From positions 1 to 36,440 of the forward strand of contig JBDSTZ010000050.1 in assembly GCA_039927975.1 (NCBI GenBank): DNA of 36,440 nucleotides. The letters are read 5' to 3'. Below are positions 1 through 8,553 of this stretch, in pieces; position 1 is the first letter of the stretch; every line of letters starts with the position of its first letter. The notes beneath the pieces are model-generated. The model searched no databases, was not told where the DNA came from, and was given only the letters and a program-made list of their open reading frames with translations. A program made the position numbers and the translations under genes. The stretch is from JBDSTZ01 sp039927975 (GTDB lineage Bacteria; Pseudomonadota; Gammaproteobacteria; Burkholderiales; Burkholderiaceae_D).

Positions 1-149
1 CTTGGCTACGTATCGCCAGCTTCATTCGCCGAAAACTTTAGGAAAGAGGCGCTGGCTGCTTGAAACGGACGTGTCCACTATTGACAGTACACCTCACTGT
101 GTCCAAAGGTGGCACTTGACCCCGTGCAGTGGATGGGCTCGGGTTAGCT
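1..149. other. Left-edge non-coding stretch
   Basis: No gene, RNA or clear terminator can be recognised here. It lies downstream of the GH3 stop codon and its other boundary is outside the window. Confidence 0.4.
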
Positions 150-2555
150 TTAGCCGACCATCAGTTTGACCGACTTTAAATGCGCGCTGTCAGGCCCGGC
201 ATGGATGGTGAAGCTGCCCGGCTCGACCAGCCGCACCATGTCCGCGTTGTAAAACCACAGGTCGGACGGTTTGATATCGAACGATAGCGTTCGCTTCTCG
301 CCCGGTTGCAGCGTCACGCGCCGGAAGGCTTTCAGCTCCAGCACCGGCCGGGTGACCGAACTGATGTCGTCGCGGATATAAATTTGCACGACCTCGTCGC
401 CGGCCAGCTTGCCGGTGTTCGTGACGTCGACTTCCACTCGCGTCGATTGGCCGACAGCCATGCGCGCACTGGCCAGGCGCGGCTCGGAGATCACGAAGCG
501 CGTGTAGCTCAGGCCAAAACCAAAGGGGAAGAGCGGCTTGACCGAGCCGTCGATGTAGCCGCGCCGCGCCGACGGCTTGTGGTTGTAGAAGATCGGCAGC
601 TGGCCGACGTCGCGCGCTATCGACACCGGCAGTTTGCCGCCCGGGTTGGCGCGGCCGAACAGCAGGTCGGCGGCGGCGAAGCCGGTCTCCTGGCCCAAGT
701 ACCAGCCTTCGATCAGCGCGTCGGCGCGCTCGGCCAGCAGGTTCACCGACAGCGGCCGGCCATTGAGCAGGAATACCACGGTCGGCTTGCCGAGGTCGAA
801 AATCGCCTTGGCCAGCGCGTTCTGCTGGCCCATCAGGTCAAGCCCGTGGCGGTCGCCCAAGTGGCCGTCGGCCCAGGCTTCGCGCGAGGTCTGCTCGTTG
901 TCACCCAGGACCATGATGATGGTGTCGGCCGCACGGGCCGCTTCCACCGCTTCGGCGATCAATTTCGCGTTCACTTCCGGTGGCGTGAAGTTGATCTTGT
1001 CCTCGCCCCAGACGTGGCCCTCGGTGATGCGCACGCCCTCCGCGTAGCGCAATTCGAAGCCATGCGCCGCGCTGTCGGCCTTGAGGCCTTCAAGGATGGA
1101 GACGACGTGACGCGGCACGTCGGAGTAGCCGCCGATCGGACAGTCGTTTGCGTGAGTGCCCAGCAGCAGGACGCGGCCAACTTTTTTCGGATCGAGCGGC
1201 AGCAGACCCTTGTCGTTTTTGAGCAGCACCGCGCTGCGCACCGCCGCCTCGCGCGCCAGCGCCACCGCGTCGGGCGTCGCGGTCAAACGGTCGGCGGCGG
1301 CGGCATCGACGTAGGGCTGCTCGAACAGGCCACCCAGGAACTTCAGTTCGAGCACGCGGCTCACGACCGCATCGATATCCTTCCCGGCGATTTTCTTTTC
1401 GCGTACCAGCTCGCCGAGCAGCTTGTAGGCCAGGGCGTCGGGGGTTTCGATATCGATGCCGGCGGTGAACGCGCGCAGTGCCGCTTCCTTCGGATCGGCC
1501 GCCAGCCGGTGGCGCTGTACCAGCTCGTTGATGCCGAAATAGTCCGATACGGTCAGCCCCTTGAAGCCCCATTCCTGGCGCAGCACCTTGGTCAGCAGCC
1601 AGCGGTTGGCATGCGATGGCAGGCCGCCGATCTCGTTATATGACGGCATGACGGCGGCGACGGTGGTCTCCTTGATGATCTTCTCGAACGGCGGGAAGAA
1701 CTCTTCGCGCAGGGTGCGCTCGCTCACCTCGGCCGGGCCGATGTTGGTGCCGCTTTCAGGCTGGCCGTGGCCTGTCATGTGCTTGAGCATGGCGAAGACT
1801 TTGTCGCCGGCGAGCTTGCGCGAGGTGCCGGAAAAGCCCAGTACAGCCGCCTTGCCGATCTCGCCGCACAGATGGGGGTCTTCGCCGTAGGTCTCTTCGA
1901 TGCGGCCCCAGCGCGGTTCGCGTGCCACGTCCACCACCGGCGCCAGCGCCATGTTGGCGCCGCGCGCGCGCATCTCACGCGCGGCGACGCTAAAGACACG
2001 CTGCACCAGTTCGGGGTCGAATGAGGAAGCGAGTGCGATCGCCTGCGGAAAACTGGTGGCGTCGCGCGCCACATAGCCGTGCAGCGCTTCCTCGTGCATG
2101 AAGAGCGGGATGCCGAGCCGCGTTTGTTCGACCGCCCATTTCTGCGCGGCGTTGACGTAGTTGGCGGTTTCCAGCGCGTTGCGGTTGGCGAGGGCGCCGT
2201 TGTCGCCGGCCGCGCCGCCTTGACCCACCTGGCGGTCGGACGGGCGCGCCAGCATGCCGATGCCGTTCGGGTAGACCTTACGCGCCAGCTCGGCGGAGAA
2301 GTCGTTTCTGCTGTCCTGGATTTTCTTCTTGTCCTGCCAGACGCATTGCAGCTGCATGATCTTTTCGTCGAGTGTCATGCGGCCCAGCAGATCCTTGACG
2401 CGCTGTTCGACCGGCGCGCCCGCGTTCTTGTAGAGTGGCTGCGCGGCGGCGGCCAGCGCCATCGAGGGTGGCAGCATGGTCAGGCCGGCCAGGCCAGTCA
2501 TCGACCCGAGGAACTGTCGGCGTGGTGCGCGAGGCGTGTCATCGTGCTCACTCAT
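150..2555 (-). CDS. GH3 beta-glucosidase / beta-xylosidase, Tat-exported
   Basis: An 801-residue glycoside hydrolase family 3 enzyme, which would release terminal glucose or xylose from oligosaccharides by a retaining mechanism. The ATG at 2555 is chosen because a GGAG Shine-Dalgarno precedes it and the next residues form a twin-arginine signal (PRRQFLG, residues 11-17, then a hydrophobic stretch to about 39), so export to the periplasm is expected. The GH3 TIM-barrel shows KHMTGHG near 258 and the nucleophile motif GLTVSDYFG with Asp338. An acid/base candidate is the Glu of SREAW in the second domain. PFGFGLSYT followed by a fibronectin-III-like domain closes the protein, giving a full-length three-domain GH3. 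The open frame continues upstream of 2555, but that part runs into an inserted fold-back element and is not credible coding. Substrate (glucoside or xyloside) cannot be told from sequence alone; the xylan neighbours favour xylo- or gluco-oligosaccharides. Confidence 0.9.
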   Translation of the reverse strand: MSEHDDTPRAPRRQFLGSMTGLAGLTMLPPSMALAAAAQPLYKNAGAPVEQRVKDLLGRMTLDEKIMQLQCVWQDKKKIQDSRNDFSAELARKVYPNGIGMLARPSDRQVGQGGAAGDNGALANRNALETANYVNAAQKWAVEQTRLGIPLFMHEEALHGYVARDATSFPQAIALASSFDPELVQRVFSVAAREMRARGANMALAPVVDVAREPRWGRIEETYGEDPHLCGEIGKAAVLGFSGTSRKLAGDKVFAMLKHMTGHGQPESGTNIGPAEVSERTLREEFFPPFEKIIKETTVAAVMPSYNEIGGLPSHANRWLLTKVLRQEWGFKGLTVSDYFGINELVQRHRLAADPKEAALRAFTAGIDIETPDALAYKLLGELVREKKIAGKDIDAVVSRVLELKFLGGLFEQPYVDAAAADRLTATPDAVALAREAAVRSAVLLKNDKGLLPLDPKKVGRVLLLGTHANDCPIGGYSDVPRHVVSILEGLKADSAAHGFELRYAEGVRITEGHVWGEDKINFTPPEVNAKLIAEAVEAARAADTIIMVLGDNEQTSREAWADGHLGDRHGLDLMGQQNALAKAIFDLGKPTVVFLLNGRPLSVNLLAERADALIEGWYLGQETGFAAADLLFGRANPGGKLPVSIARDVGQLPIFYNHKPSARRGYIDGSVKPLFPFGFGLSYTRFVISEPRLASARMAVGQSTRVEVDVTNTGKLAGDEVVQIYIRDDISSVTRPVLELKAFRRVTLQPGEKRTLSFDIKPSDLWFYNADMVRLVEPGSFTIHAGPDSAHLKSVKLMVG

Positions 2556-2589
2556 GTGGGCGTCTCCATCTTTGTTGGTGAGTGTTGTA

Positions 2590-2746
2590 GTGTCCTGAGT
2601 TGCAGATTCGTTAAATAGATATGGAGAGAATCGCCCTGATGCTGCGTCACAAATGCTCGCAAGGCCTCGGCCTTGCTGTGCTTTGTTCCTTGTCTCAGAA
2701 CGATTTCTCCACATTTATTTTTGAACGAACTAGCAACTCAGGACAC
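2590..2746. mobile_element. 157-bp fold-back MITE with TA target duplication
   Basis: The two ends are a perfect 14-bp inverted repeat, GTGTCCTGAGTTGC at 2590-2603 and its complement at 2733-2746, continuing imperfectly through TTCGTT and TGGAGA blocks. The symmetry runs to the middle, where GCAAGGCC-TC-GGCCTTGC (2659-2676) forms a perfect hairpin, so the whole element is one long imperfect palindrome. It is flanked on both sides by TA (2588-2589 and 2747-2748), the target duplication used by IS630/mariner-type transposases. There is no transposase inside, so it would need to be mobilised in trans. The family assignment is an inference from size, symmetry and the TA flanks. Confidence 0.82.
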
Positions 2747-4431
2747 TAGTGATATTTGTACAGTGTGATGCGCTGTATGGTGAATTCGTCGGGATTGAGT
2801 CGCAGGTGGCGGCCCTGGTGGCTCTCGTCGCCATTGAGCCAGCGTTCCTCCAGCCAGCGGCCATCCTTGTAGCTGCCTTCGGTGAGTTTTTCGATGCCGA
2901 CGCTCTCGTTGGCCGCGCCGGCGTCGGTGAAGACTACCGTCAGTCCTTTGCCGGCGATGATGAACTCATTCGGCGCGGTCTGGATTGTGACGCCGCCGCG
3001 GGTGTCGAGTTCCGCGTCTTCGGTCTTGCCCCACTGGTTGGCGAAGCTGACGTCGAGCCGGTAGCCGCCGAGTGTGACCTGGACCGGCCTGGTGTCGACC
3101 ACGCCGTCGTAGTTGACCGGCACCTTGAAGCCGCGCATCACGCCACGCCCCTGCGATTGATGAATCAAGGGCGCCAGCTGGCCGATCAGGGCGAAGGCTT
3201 TGGTGAGCGAATCCTTGCCGGTGTCACGCAGGTCCTCGATGCCGAAGGGCGAATAGCCGATCGCGTCGAGTTCGCCGATCGCGTACAGCGCGTTGGCGCC
3301 CGCGTCGGGCCGGCCGGCGCGGTTGGCTTCGGCCACCAGCAGGGGATTGTCGGGCGTTTTATAGCGCTTTGCCAGTTCGACGAAATTGGCGAAGTAGATA
3401 TCGAGCGCCATGATGTCGATCGACGGCGCGGCCCGCTTCCAGACGTCGAACAGATGCGGCAGCGGACCGGCGCTCGGGTACTCGCCCGGCTTGCGGCCCG
3501 GCCGCACGTTGGCGGCGTTGACGAACATCGGCAGCGGATACTCGGCCTTGCCGGCCTTGACGAGCGACTCGAGGAAGCTGGCGTAGCCCCATGCCATGAA
3601 GATTTCGTCGGCCGCCATTGAGGTGCCGAACACCTGGGCCCAGGTGCCCGAGGTGCGCTTGCCGTGTTCTTCCCACAGCTGCCCGAGCGCCGGCTGCAGG
3701 CGCCCGGCGTTGTTGCGCAGGTGCGCCAGCAAGGAGGCCGGTACCTCGGCGTCGAAGGCGGCGTTGGCCAGCGTGCCGTAGTCGCGCGGGTCGGGCAGCA
3801 TGCCGACCTCGTTCTCGACTTGCACCATGATCACGGTGCGCTGCCGGTCGACCTGCTTCAGGTGGCGCAGCATGGCGGTGAAGGCGGCGGTATCGGCGGC
3901 CAGCACTTTCGGGTCGAACGGGGTGAGGATGTCCTGCGCCTGGCCGGCGCGGCTGCGGGCGCGGGTGAAGCGGGCGCTATCGTGCTTGACATACGCCGGC
4001 ACGTAGGTCGACATCGAGTTTTTCCAGGCGCCGAACCAGAGCAGCACCAGGCGCTTCTGGTTGGCGCGCGCCTGTTTCAGCATGCCGTCGAGGATGGTGA
4101 AATCGTAGTGGCCTTCGCGCGGCTCGATCTGGTCCCATTCGACCGGCGCGAGGACGGTGTTGAGGCCGATCCTGTTCAGCGCGGGCCACTGTTTTTGCAG
4201 GTAGGCCAGGCTTGACGCGGATGAGTTATGCAGTTCGCCGCCAAGGATCAGGTAGGGCTGGCCATCGACGACGAGCTGGGGGGCGCTGCCTTGCTTGCGC
4301 AGCTGCGGCAGCGGCGGCGCTTCCGCGGCAGCCACGCCGGCGCAAAGGCTGGAGGCGAACATTGTCCCGATGAGGCAGAGCGCGAGGCGCCCAAGGGTCC
4401 GGCGTGCGGACGCGGTTGTTGCGGTGGCCAT
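2746..4431 (-). CDS. GH35-like beta-galactosidase (DUF5597 type), exported
   Basis: A 561-residue clan GH-A glycosidase resembling GH35 enzymes with a C-terminal DUF5597 domain. An uncleaved N-terminus with a hydrophobic core and an Ala-rich site near residue 36 indicates Sec export. The barrel shows VQVENEVG with the Asn-Glu pair (Glu208, acid/base) and LLVAEANRAG with Glu368 as likely nucleophile. The start has an AGGGAA ribosome site a few bases upstream. Related enzymes occur in plant polysaccharide loci and probably remove terminal beta-galactose or similar sugars from side chains. The stop codon TAG is made of the TA target site plus the first base of the inserted fold-back element. Without the insertion the frame would run 13 more codons and end in TGA overlapping the GH3 start, so the two genes may once have been coupled. 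Confidence 0.8.
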   Translation of the reverse strand: MATATTASARRTLGRLALCLIGTMFASSLCAGVAAAEAPPLPQLRKQGSAPQLVVDGQPYLILGGELHNSSASSLAYLQKQWPALNRIGLNTVLAPVEWDQIEPREGHYDFTILDGMLKQARANQKRLVLLWFGAWKNSMSTYVPAYVKHDSARFTRARSRAGQAQDILTPFDPKVLAADTAAFTAMLRHLKQVDRQRTVIMVQVENEVGMLPDPRDYGTLANAAFDAEVPASLLAHLRNNAGRLQPALGQLWEEHGKRTSGTWAQVFGTSMAADEIFMAWGYASFLESLVKAGKAEYPLPMFVNAANVRPGRKPGEYPSAGPLPHLFDVWKRAAPSIDIMALDIYFANFVELAKRYKTPDNPLLVAEANRAGRPDAGANALYAIGELDAIGYSPFGIEDLRDTGKDSLTKAFALIGQLAPLIHQSQGRGVMRGFKVPVNYDGVVDTRPVQVTLGGYRLDVSFANQWGKTEDAELDTRGGVTIQTAPNEFIIAGKGLTVVFTDAGAANESVGIEKLTEGSYKDGRWLEERWLNGDESHQGRHLRLNPDEFTIQRITLYKYH

Positions 4432-4654
4432 GATTCCCTTTTGTTATATGCGTCGCGCCCGTCGAGTGTAGAGAGCGGCGCGGGCGCTTGTCAATCAAAA
4501 TATGTTATGAGTAATAGGCGATTAACCAGTAAAAGAATTGCGCAATCATATGGCTTCACCGACGCTCCGGGCAAAAAAAAAGACCAGGGCGGAGCGCCTG
4601 GTCTAAACATGTCGGCCAGTGAAGGCTGGCCGGCAGGAGAGGAGCGGTTGGCGG
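4432..4654. other. Intergenic region between GH43 terminator and GH35-like gene
   Basis: It holds the transcription terminator of the GPH-GH43 operon (4573-4604) and presumably the promoter of the GH35-like gene. A perfect 10-bp palindrome ATTGCGCAAT lies at 4537-4546 with a central CG, as in LacI-family operators, but no repeat of it at other promoters was found. No strong -35/-10 pair can be named. Confidence 0.4.
4573..4604 (-). terminator. Rho-independent terminator of the GPH-GH43 operon
   Basis: Read on the minus strand, AGACCAGG and CCTGGTCT form a perfect 8-bp stem with an 8-base loop, followed directly by a run of eight to nine T residues. It lies about 50 bp past the GH43 stop codon and separates that operon from the GH35-like/GH3 pair. 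Confidence 0.88.
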
Positions 4655-5668
4655 CTATGTCTTGTACGGTGAGATCGTGATGATGCGTCCAGCTTCATCG
4701 TATTGAAGCTCGGTCACCTTGATCGAGCGAAGGTGGGTAACCCCGTTCGACAAACTGCTGTCGTGGTAAAACAGGTACCAGCGGCCCTCGAATTCGCAGA
4801 TCGAGTGATGCGTCGTCCAGCCGATCACCGGCGTCATGATCGGACCCTGGTAGGTGAATGGACCGTAGGGACTGTCGCCGGTGGCGTAGCACAGCAGGTG
4901 GGTGTCGCCGGTCGAATACGAAAAATAGTATTTGCCGCGATACTTGTGCAGCCAGGGCGCTTCGAAATAGCGGCGCGCATGGTCGCCGGCCAGCAGCGGC
5001 TTGCCTTCCTGGTCGAGAATGACGATCTCGCGCGGCGCCTCTGCGAACTGCTTCATGTCGTCCGACAGGCGCGCCACGCGCGGCAGCAGGGCCGGTTGGT
5101 CGGGGCCTGGTTCGTCGTGGGCCTCGCTGTATTCATTGTCGCGATACTTCTGCAGCTGTCCGCCCCAGATGCCGCCGAAATAGAGGTAGTGGACGCCGTC
5201 ATCGTCGTACACCGCCGGGTCGATCGAGTAGCTGCCTTCGATCGCCTGCGGTTCGGGCACGAAGGGTCCGGCCGGATGGTCGCCGATGGCCACGCCGATC
5301 TGGAAGATGCCGTCGGCCCGCTTGGCCGGAAAGTACAGATAGTATTTGCCGTCCTTGCTGGCAGCGTCCGGCGCCCACATCTGGCGCGAGGCCCAGGGCA
5401 CGTCGGCCACATGCAGCGCCACGCCATGGTCGACCGGGGTGCCGTCGGGACGGTCGAGCGAGAAGACGTGGTAGTCCTCCATCGCGAAATGGTCGCCATT
5501 GTGGTTGAACTCAATGCCGGCTTCGACATCGTGCGACGGATAGATGTAGATCTTCCCCTCGAATACGTGGGCCGACGGATCGGCCGTGTAGATGTGGGTG
5601 ATCAGCGGCTGCGAGATGGCGCGTTCGGCGACATCGCTCACGCGAGCCTCGTCCAATTGGTCTGGCAT
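4655..5668 (-). CDS. GH43 beta-xylosidase / alpha-L-arabinofuranosidase, cytoplasmic
   Basis: A 337-residue five-bladed-propeller glycosidase of family GH43. The three catalytic acids are visible: Asp30 in YTADPSAH (general base), Asp150 in YSIDPAV (pKa modulator) and Glu236 in YFEAPW (general acid). There is no signal peptide, so it should act on oligosaccharides after uptake. It begins 13 bp after the stop of the GPH transporter gene, and the pair ends at a strong terminator, so they are one operon. This fits cytoplasmic hydrolysis of imported xylo- or arabinoxylo-oligosaccharides. The exact specificity within GH43 is not readable by eye. Confidence 0.87.
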   Translation of the reverse strand: MPDQLDEARVSDVAERAISQPLITHIYTADPSAHVFEGKIYIYPSHDVEAGIEFNHNGDHFAMEDYHVFSLDRPDGTPVDHGVALHVADVPWASRQMWAPDAASKDGKYYLYFPAKRADGIFQIGVAIGDHPAGPFVPEPQAIEGSYSIDPAVYDDDGVHYLYFGGIWGGQLQKYRDNEYSEAHDEPGPDQPALLPRVARLSDDMKQFAEAPREIVILDQEGKPLLAGDHARRYFEAPWLHKYRGKYYFSYSTGDTHLLCYATGDSPYGPFTYQGPIMTPVIGWTTHHSICEFEGRWYLFYHDSSLSNGVTHLRSIKVTELQYDEAGRIITISPYKT

Positions 5669-5681
5669 TCGTTACTTTCGT

Positions 5682-7166
5682 TTAGGTGCGGTTGGCGTGA
5701 AGCCTGCGCGCGCCGAGATCCCTTTCGATCTCGAGTTCCACGGCTTTCTTGATTTCGTAAAAATACAGGGCGCCGATCCCGAGCAGGAAGGGGATCGAGG
5801 CGTACAGGCTGACCGACAGGCGGATGCCCTTGACCACCTGCACCGGCTGGCTGGCGATCAGGGCGTCGTAGCCGTAGCTCGACAGGAGCGCGGCGACCAG
5901 CGCGCCGCCGATGGAGAGGCCGGCCTTGAGGCCGAAGATCATGGCCGAGAACAGCAGGGCGGTGGCGCGCCGGTTGTTCTTCCATTCCGAATAGTCGGCG
6001 ACATCGGCGATCATGGCCCACAGCAGTGGAATGGTGATCCCGTAGAAGAAGCCGTGCAGGACCTGGGAGATGAACACCAGGCCGATCGAGTCAGGCGCGT
6101 AGAAGTAAAACGCGAGCATGAACAGGGTCGACACGAACAGCGCGGCGCCGAACACGTCGCGCTTGCCGAAGCGGTCGGCCAGGCGCTTGGAGAAGCCGAT
6201 CCCGACGATCATGAAGAGGATGCCGCCGGCGTTGAACAGGCTGAAACCCGAGGTGGCGGCGTCCTCCGGCCACTGGAACTTGGTCAGGCCGACGCCGGTC
6301 AGGACGTGATTGAGGCCGTCGATAAAGGCGAGGAAGCCGACGTCTCGCAAGAAGGCGGCCAGCGCCGGCTCGCTCAGGTAGTACTTGAAGTAGTAGATGT
6401 ACATGCCGCCCTTGAGGGCCAGGGTGACGAACACCAGGATCGTCAGCACCAGCATGACCACCCAGGGGCGGTTGCGAAACAGGTCGGAGATGTCCTGGCC
6501 GATGCTCGACTTTTGCGCCGCGCTGGGGACGATGCGTTCGCGGGTGGTGAAGAAGGTCGCCAGGAAGAACAGGGTGCCGACAAAGGCGAACAGCATCATG
6601 GTGTTCTGGAAGCCGGCCATCTTGTCGCCACCGCCGAGTATGAGCACCAGCGGCAGCAGTAGCACCTGGATGATGAACTGCGCCACCATCACGGCGACGA
6701 AGCGGTAGGCCGACAGGCTGTTACGTTCGGCCATGCTGCCGGTGAGGACGCCGCTCAGGGCCGAGTAGGGCAGGTTGTTGGCCGAGTAGATCAGCATCAG
6801 CAGCACGTAGGTGAGGGCGGCGTAAAACACCTTGCCTTGGGCGCCGAGGTCGGGCGTGCTGAAGGCGAGGATGGCGATCAGGCCGAAGGGCACCGAGGTC
6901 CAGAGTATCCAGGGGCGGAATTTGCCCCAGCGCGTGACGGTGCGGTCGGCGATCAGGCCCATCACCGGATTGAAGCAGGCGCCGGCCAGGCCGCCGAGGA
7001 AGATGATGGTCGCGGCGCTGTTGGCCGGGATCTTGTAGACGTCGGTGTAGAAGAAGGCGATGAAGGTCAGCAGGGTCTGGAAGATCAGGTTGGCCGCCAG
7101 GTCGCCCAGGCTGTAGCCGATCTTTTCCGTCACCGAGAGCTTGTCGGTCGTTGTCGCGTTGGTCAT
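5682..7166 (-). CDS. GPH-family sugar:cation symporter (xylo-oligosaccharide importer)
   Basis: A 494-residue inner-membrane carrier of the glycoside-pentoside-hexuronide family within the major facilitator superfamily. The N-terminus carries the family signature (GYSLGDLAANL near 17-27, FYTDVY near 39) and about twelve hydrophobic helices follow. A GGAAC ribosome site precedes the ATG. It is the first gene of a two-gene operon with GH43, and the divergent neighbour is a LacI regulator. Family members import melibiose, lactose, xylosides or hexuronides; the neighbouring GH43 and GH67 genes make xylobiose or related xylo-oligosaccharides the best guess. Confidence 0.85.
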   Translation of the reverse strand: MTNATTTDKLSVTEKIGYSLGDLAANLIFQTLLTFIAFFYTDVYKIPANSAATIIFLGGLAGACFNPVMGLIADRTVTRWGKFRPWILWTSVPFGLIAILAFSTPDLGAQGKVFYAALTYVLLMLIYSANNLPYSALSGVLTGSMAERNSLSAYRFVAVMVAQFIIQVLLLPLVLILGGGDKMAGFQNTMMLFAFVGTLFFLATFFTTRERIVPSAAQKSSIGQDISDLFRNRPWVVMLVLTILVFVTLALKGGMYIYYFKYYLSEPALAAFLRDVGFLAFIDGLNHVLTGVGLTKFQWPEDAATSGFSLFNAGGILFMIVGIGFSKRLADRFGKRDVFGAALFVSTLFMLAFYFYAPDSIGLVFISQVLHGFFYGITIPLLWAMIADVADYSEWKNNRRATALLFSAMIFGLKAGLSIGGALVAALLSSYGYDALIASQPVQVVKGIRLSVSLYASIPFLLGIGALYFYEIKKAVELEIERDLGARRLHANRT

Positions 7167-7267
7167 GGTGTTCCGTTGTTATATTTGTGAGAACAGCGTG
7201 TCGGGGTGTCTCCAGGAAGCCTGCCGCGCCTTCACTGATAGTTAACATCAATCAGCGAAGGAATGAA

Positions 7268-7275
7268 TAGCGCTA
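7268..7275. promoter_or_regulatory. Candidate LacI-family operator TAGCGCTA
   Basis: An 8-bp perfect palindrome TAGCGCTA, followed by CCA, lies between the divergent GPH operon and the LacI gene. AGCGCT-centred sites are typical of sugar-responsive LacI-family regulators. A related half-site TGTTAGCGC lies at 10757-10765 before GH67. The assignment is an inference. Confidence 0.4.
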
Positions 7276-7303
7276 CCATTTTTGGATTGTGACGGATTTG
7301 GTG

Positions 7304-7315
7304 GTTGACGTCAAC
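7304..7315. promoter_or_regulatory. Candidate operator GTTGACGTCAAC
   Basis: A perfect 12-bp palindrome with a central CG lies 125 bp before the LacI start codon and 138 bp before the GPH start. Its length and centre fit a LacI-family operator, so autoregulation and control of the transporter operon are plausible. A further inverted repeat GCGCAA-GGG-TTGCGC is at 7394-7408. Confidence 0.45.
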
Positions 7316-7439
7316 AGTTGCCGTGAAGTTGAGGAGGATGGCGCATCGTGGTCCATCTGTACGCAGGCCAATCCCTTGTGTTAAAGTCACACCGCGCAAG
7401 GGTTGCGCAAACATCTCTTTGTTCCTTAGCGATCTCGCC

Positions 7440-8528
7440 ATGACCACTTCCAAGCCTGTCACTCCTCCCGCGCCCGACGGCAAGCGCAGCCCGAATATGG
7501 TCGACGTGGCCAAGCTGGCCGGCGTGTCGCCGATGACGGTTTCGCGCGTCATGAACGGCAAGGCGACGGTACGCGCCAGCACGCGCAAGAAGGTGGCCGA
7601 TGCGGTGGCCGCGCTCAACTACGCGCCCAATCAGGAGGCGCGCAGCCTGGCCGGCTCGAAACCGATTCGCGTCGGCTTTTTGTACAGCACCCCGAGCGGC
7701 GCCTACCTCGCCGAATTCCTGCTTGGCCTGCTCAATCAGGCGAGCCTGAACAACGTCCAGCTGTTTGTCGAAAAATGCGACCTGGGCGAGCAGGCCGTCG
7801 AACAGACCCAGCGCCTGATCGACAACTGCCTTGACGGAATCATCCTGCCGCCGCCGCTGTGCGACATCGCTTCGATCATCGACCGCATCGTCGACGCCCG
7901 CATTCCGCTGGTGGTCGTCGCCTGCGGCCAGCCGGATCCGCGCGTGGGCGCGGTCAGCATCAACGACCGCCAGGCGGCGTACCAGATGACGCGCCACCTG
8001 ATCGAGCTTGGTCATCAGCGTATTGGCTTCATCATGGGGCATCCGAAGCAGTCGGTCAGCGCGCCGCGCCTGGCGGGCTACCAGGACGCGCTCAAGGAGC
8101 TGGGCGCCGACCCGTCGCCGGAGCTGGTGGTGCCGGGGATGTTTAACTACCGCTCAGGCCTGGACGCGGCCGAATCCCTGCTGGCGCTGGCCGACCGGCC
8201 GACGGCGATCTTCGCCAGCAACGACGACATGGCGGCGGCGACGGTGGCGGTGGCGCACCGGCTCGGCCTCGACGTGCCGGGCGACCTGACGGTGGCCGGC
8301 TTCGACGATACCGCGCTGGCCACCACCATCTGGCCGGCGCTGACCACCGTGCACCAGCCGATCGCCGAGATGGCCGAATCGGCGGTGCAACTGCTGGTGC
8401 AGCGGGTGCTGGCCGAACGCAACCGCGAAGGCGGCTCGGCCGAACATCTGCAGATAGACTTCACCCTGATCCGGCGCCAGTCGGACGCCGCGCCGCGCCT
8501 CCGGCCGCCGGCGCGGGTTTTCGCCTAG
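7440..8528 (+). CDS. LacI-family transcriptional regulator
   Basis: A 362-residue repressor-type regulator. The LacI helix-turn-helix begins at about residue 20 (VDVAKLAGVSPMTVSRVMNG), followed by the hinge helix and a periplasmic-binding-protein-like sensor domain (IRVGFLYS, GHQRIGFIMG, AIFASNDDMAA). The ATG at 7440 gives an N-terminal extension of about 18 residues compared with the domain start; no strong ribosome site is visible, and ATG 7497 directly before the helix-turn-helix is an alternative. It is divergent from the GPH-GH43 operon and convergent with GH67. It probably senses a xylan-derived sugar and represses the surrounding enzyme genes. Confidence 0.88.
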   Translation: MTTSKPVTPPAPDGKRSPNMVDVAKLAGVSPMTVSRVMNGKATVRASTRKKVADAVAALNYAPNQEARSLAGSKPIRVGFLYSTPSGAYLAEFLLGLLNQASLNNVQLFVEKCDLGEQAVEQTQRLIDNCLDGIILPPPLCDIASIIDRIVDARIPLVVVACGQPDPRVGAVSINDRQAAYQMTRHLIELGHQRIGFIMGHPKQSVSAPRLAGYQDALKELGADPSPELVVPGMFNYRSGLDAAESLLALADRPTAIFASNDDMAAATVAVAHRLGLDVPGDLTVAGFDDTALATTIWPALTTVHQPIAEMAESAVQLLVQRVLAERNREGGSAEHLQIDFTLIRRQSDAAPRLRPPARVFA

Positions 8529-8553
8529 TTTTTCACCTGCCTCGCCTTCCGGC

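Noticed and set aside
306..1643. Long plus-strand ORF opposite GH3 (and similar long ORFs opposite other genes)
   Set aside because: High-GC codon bias opens the antisense frames; their translations are low-complexity and match no family, while the opposite strand has clear enzymes.
2556..2714. In-frame extension of the GH3 gene upstream to 2714
   Set aside because: It runs into the fold-back element and would place 53 unrelated residues before the Tat signal; the ATG at 2555 has a ribosome site.
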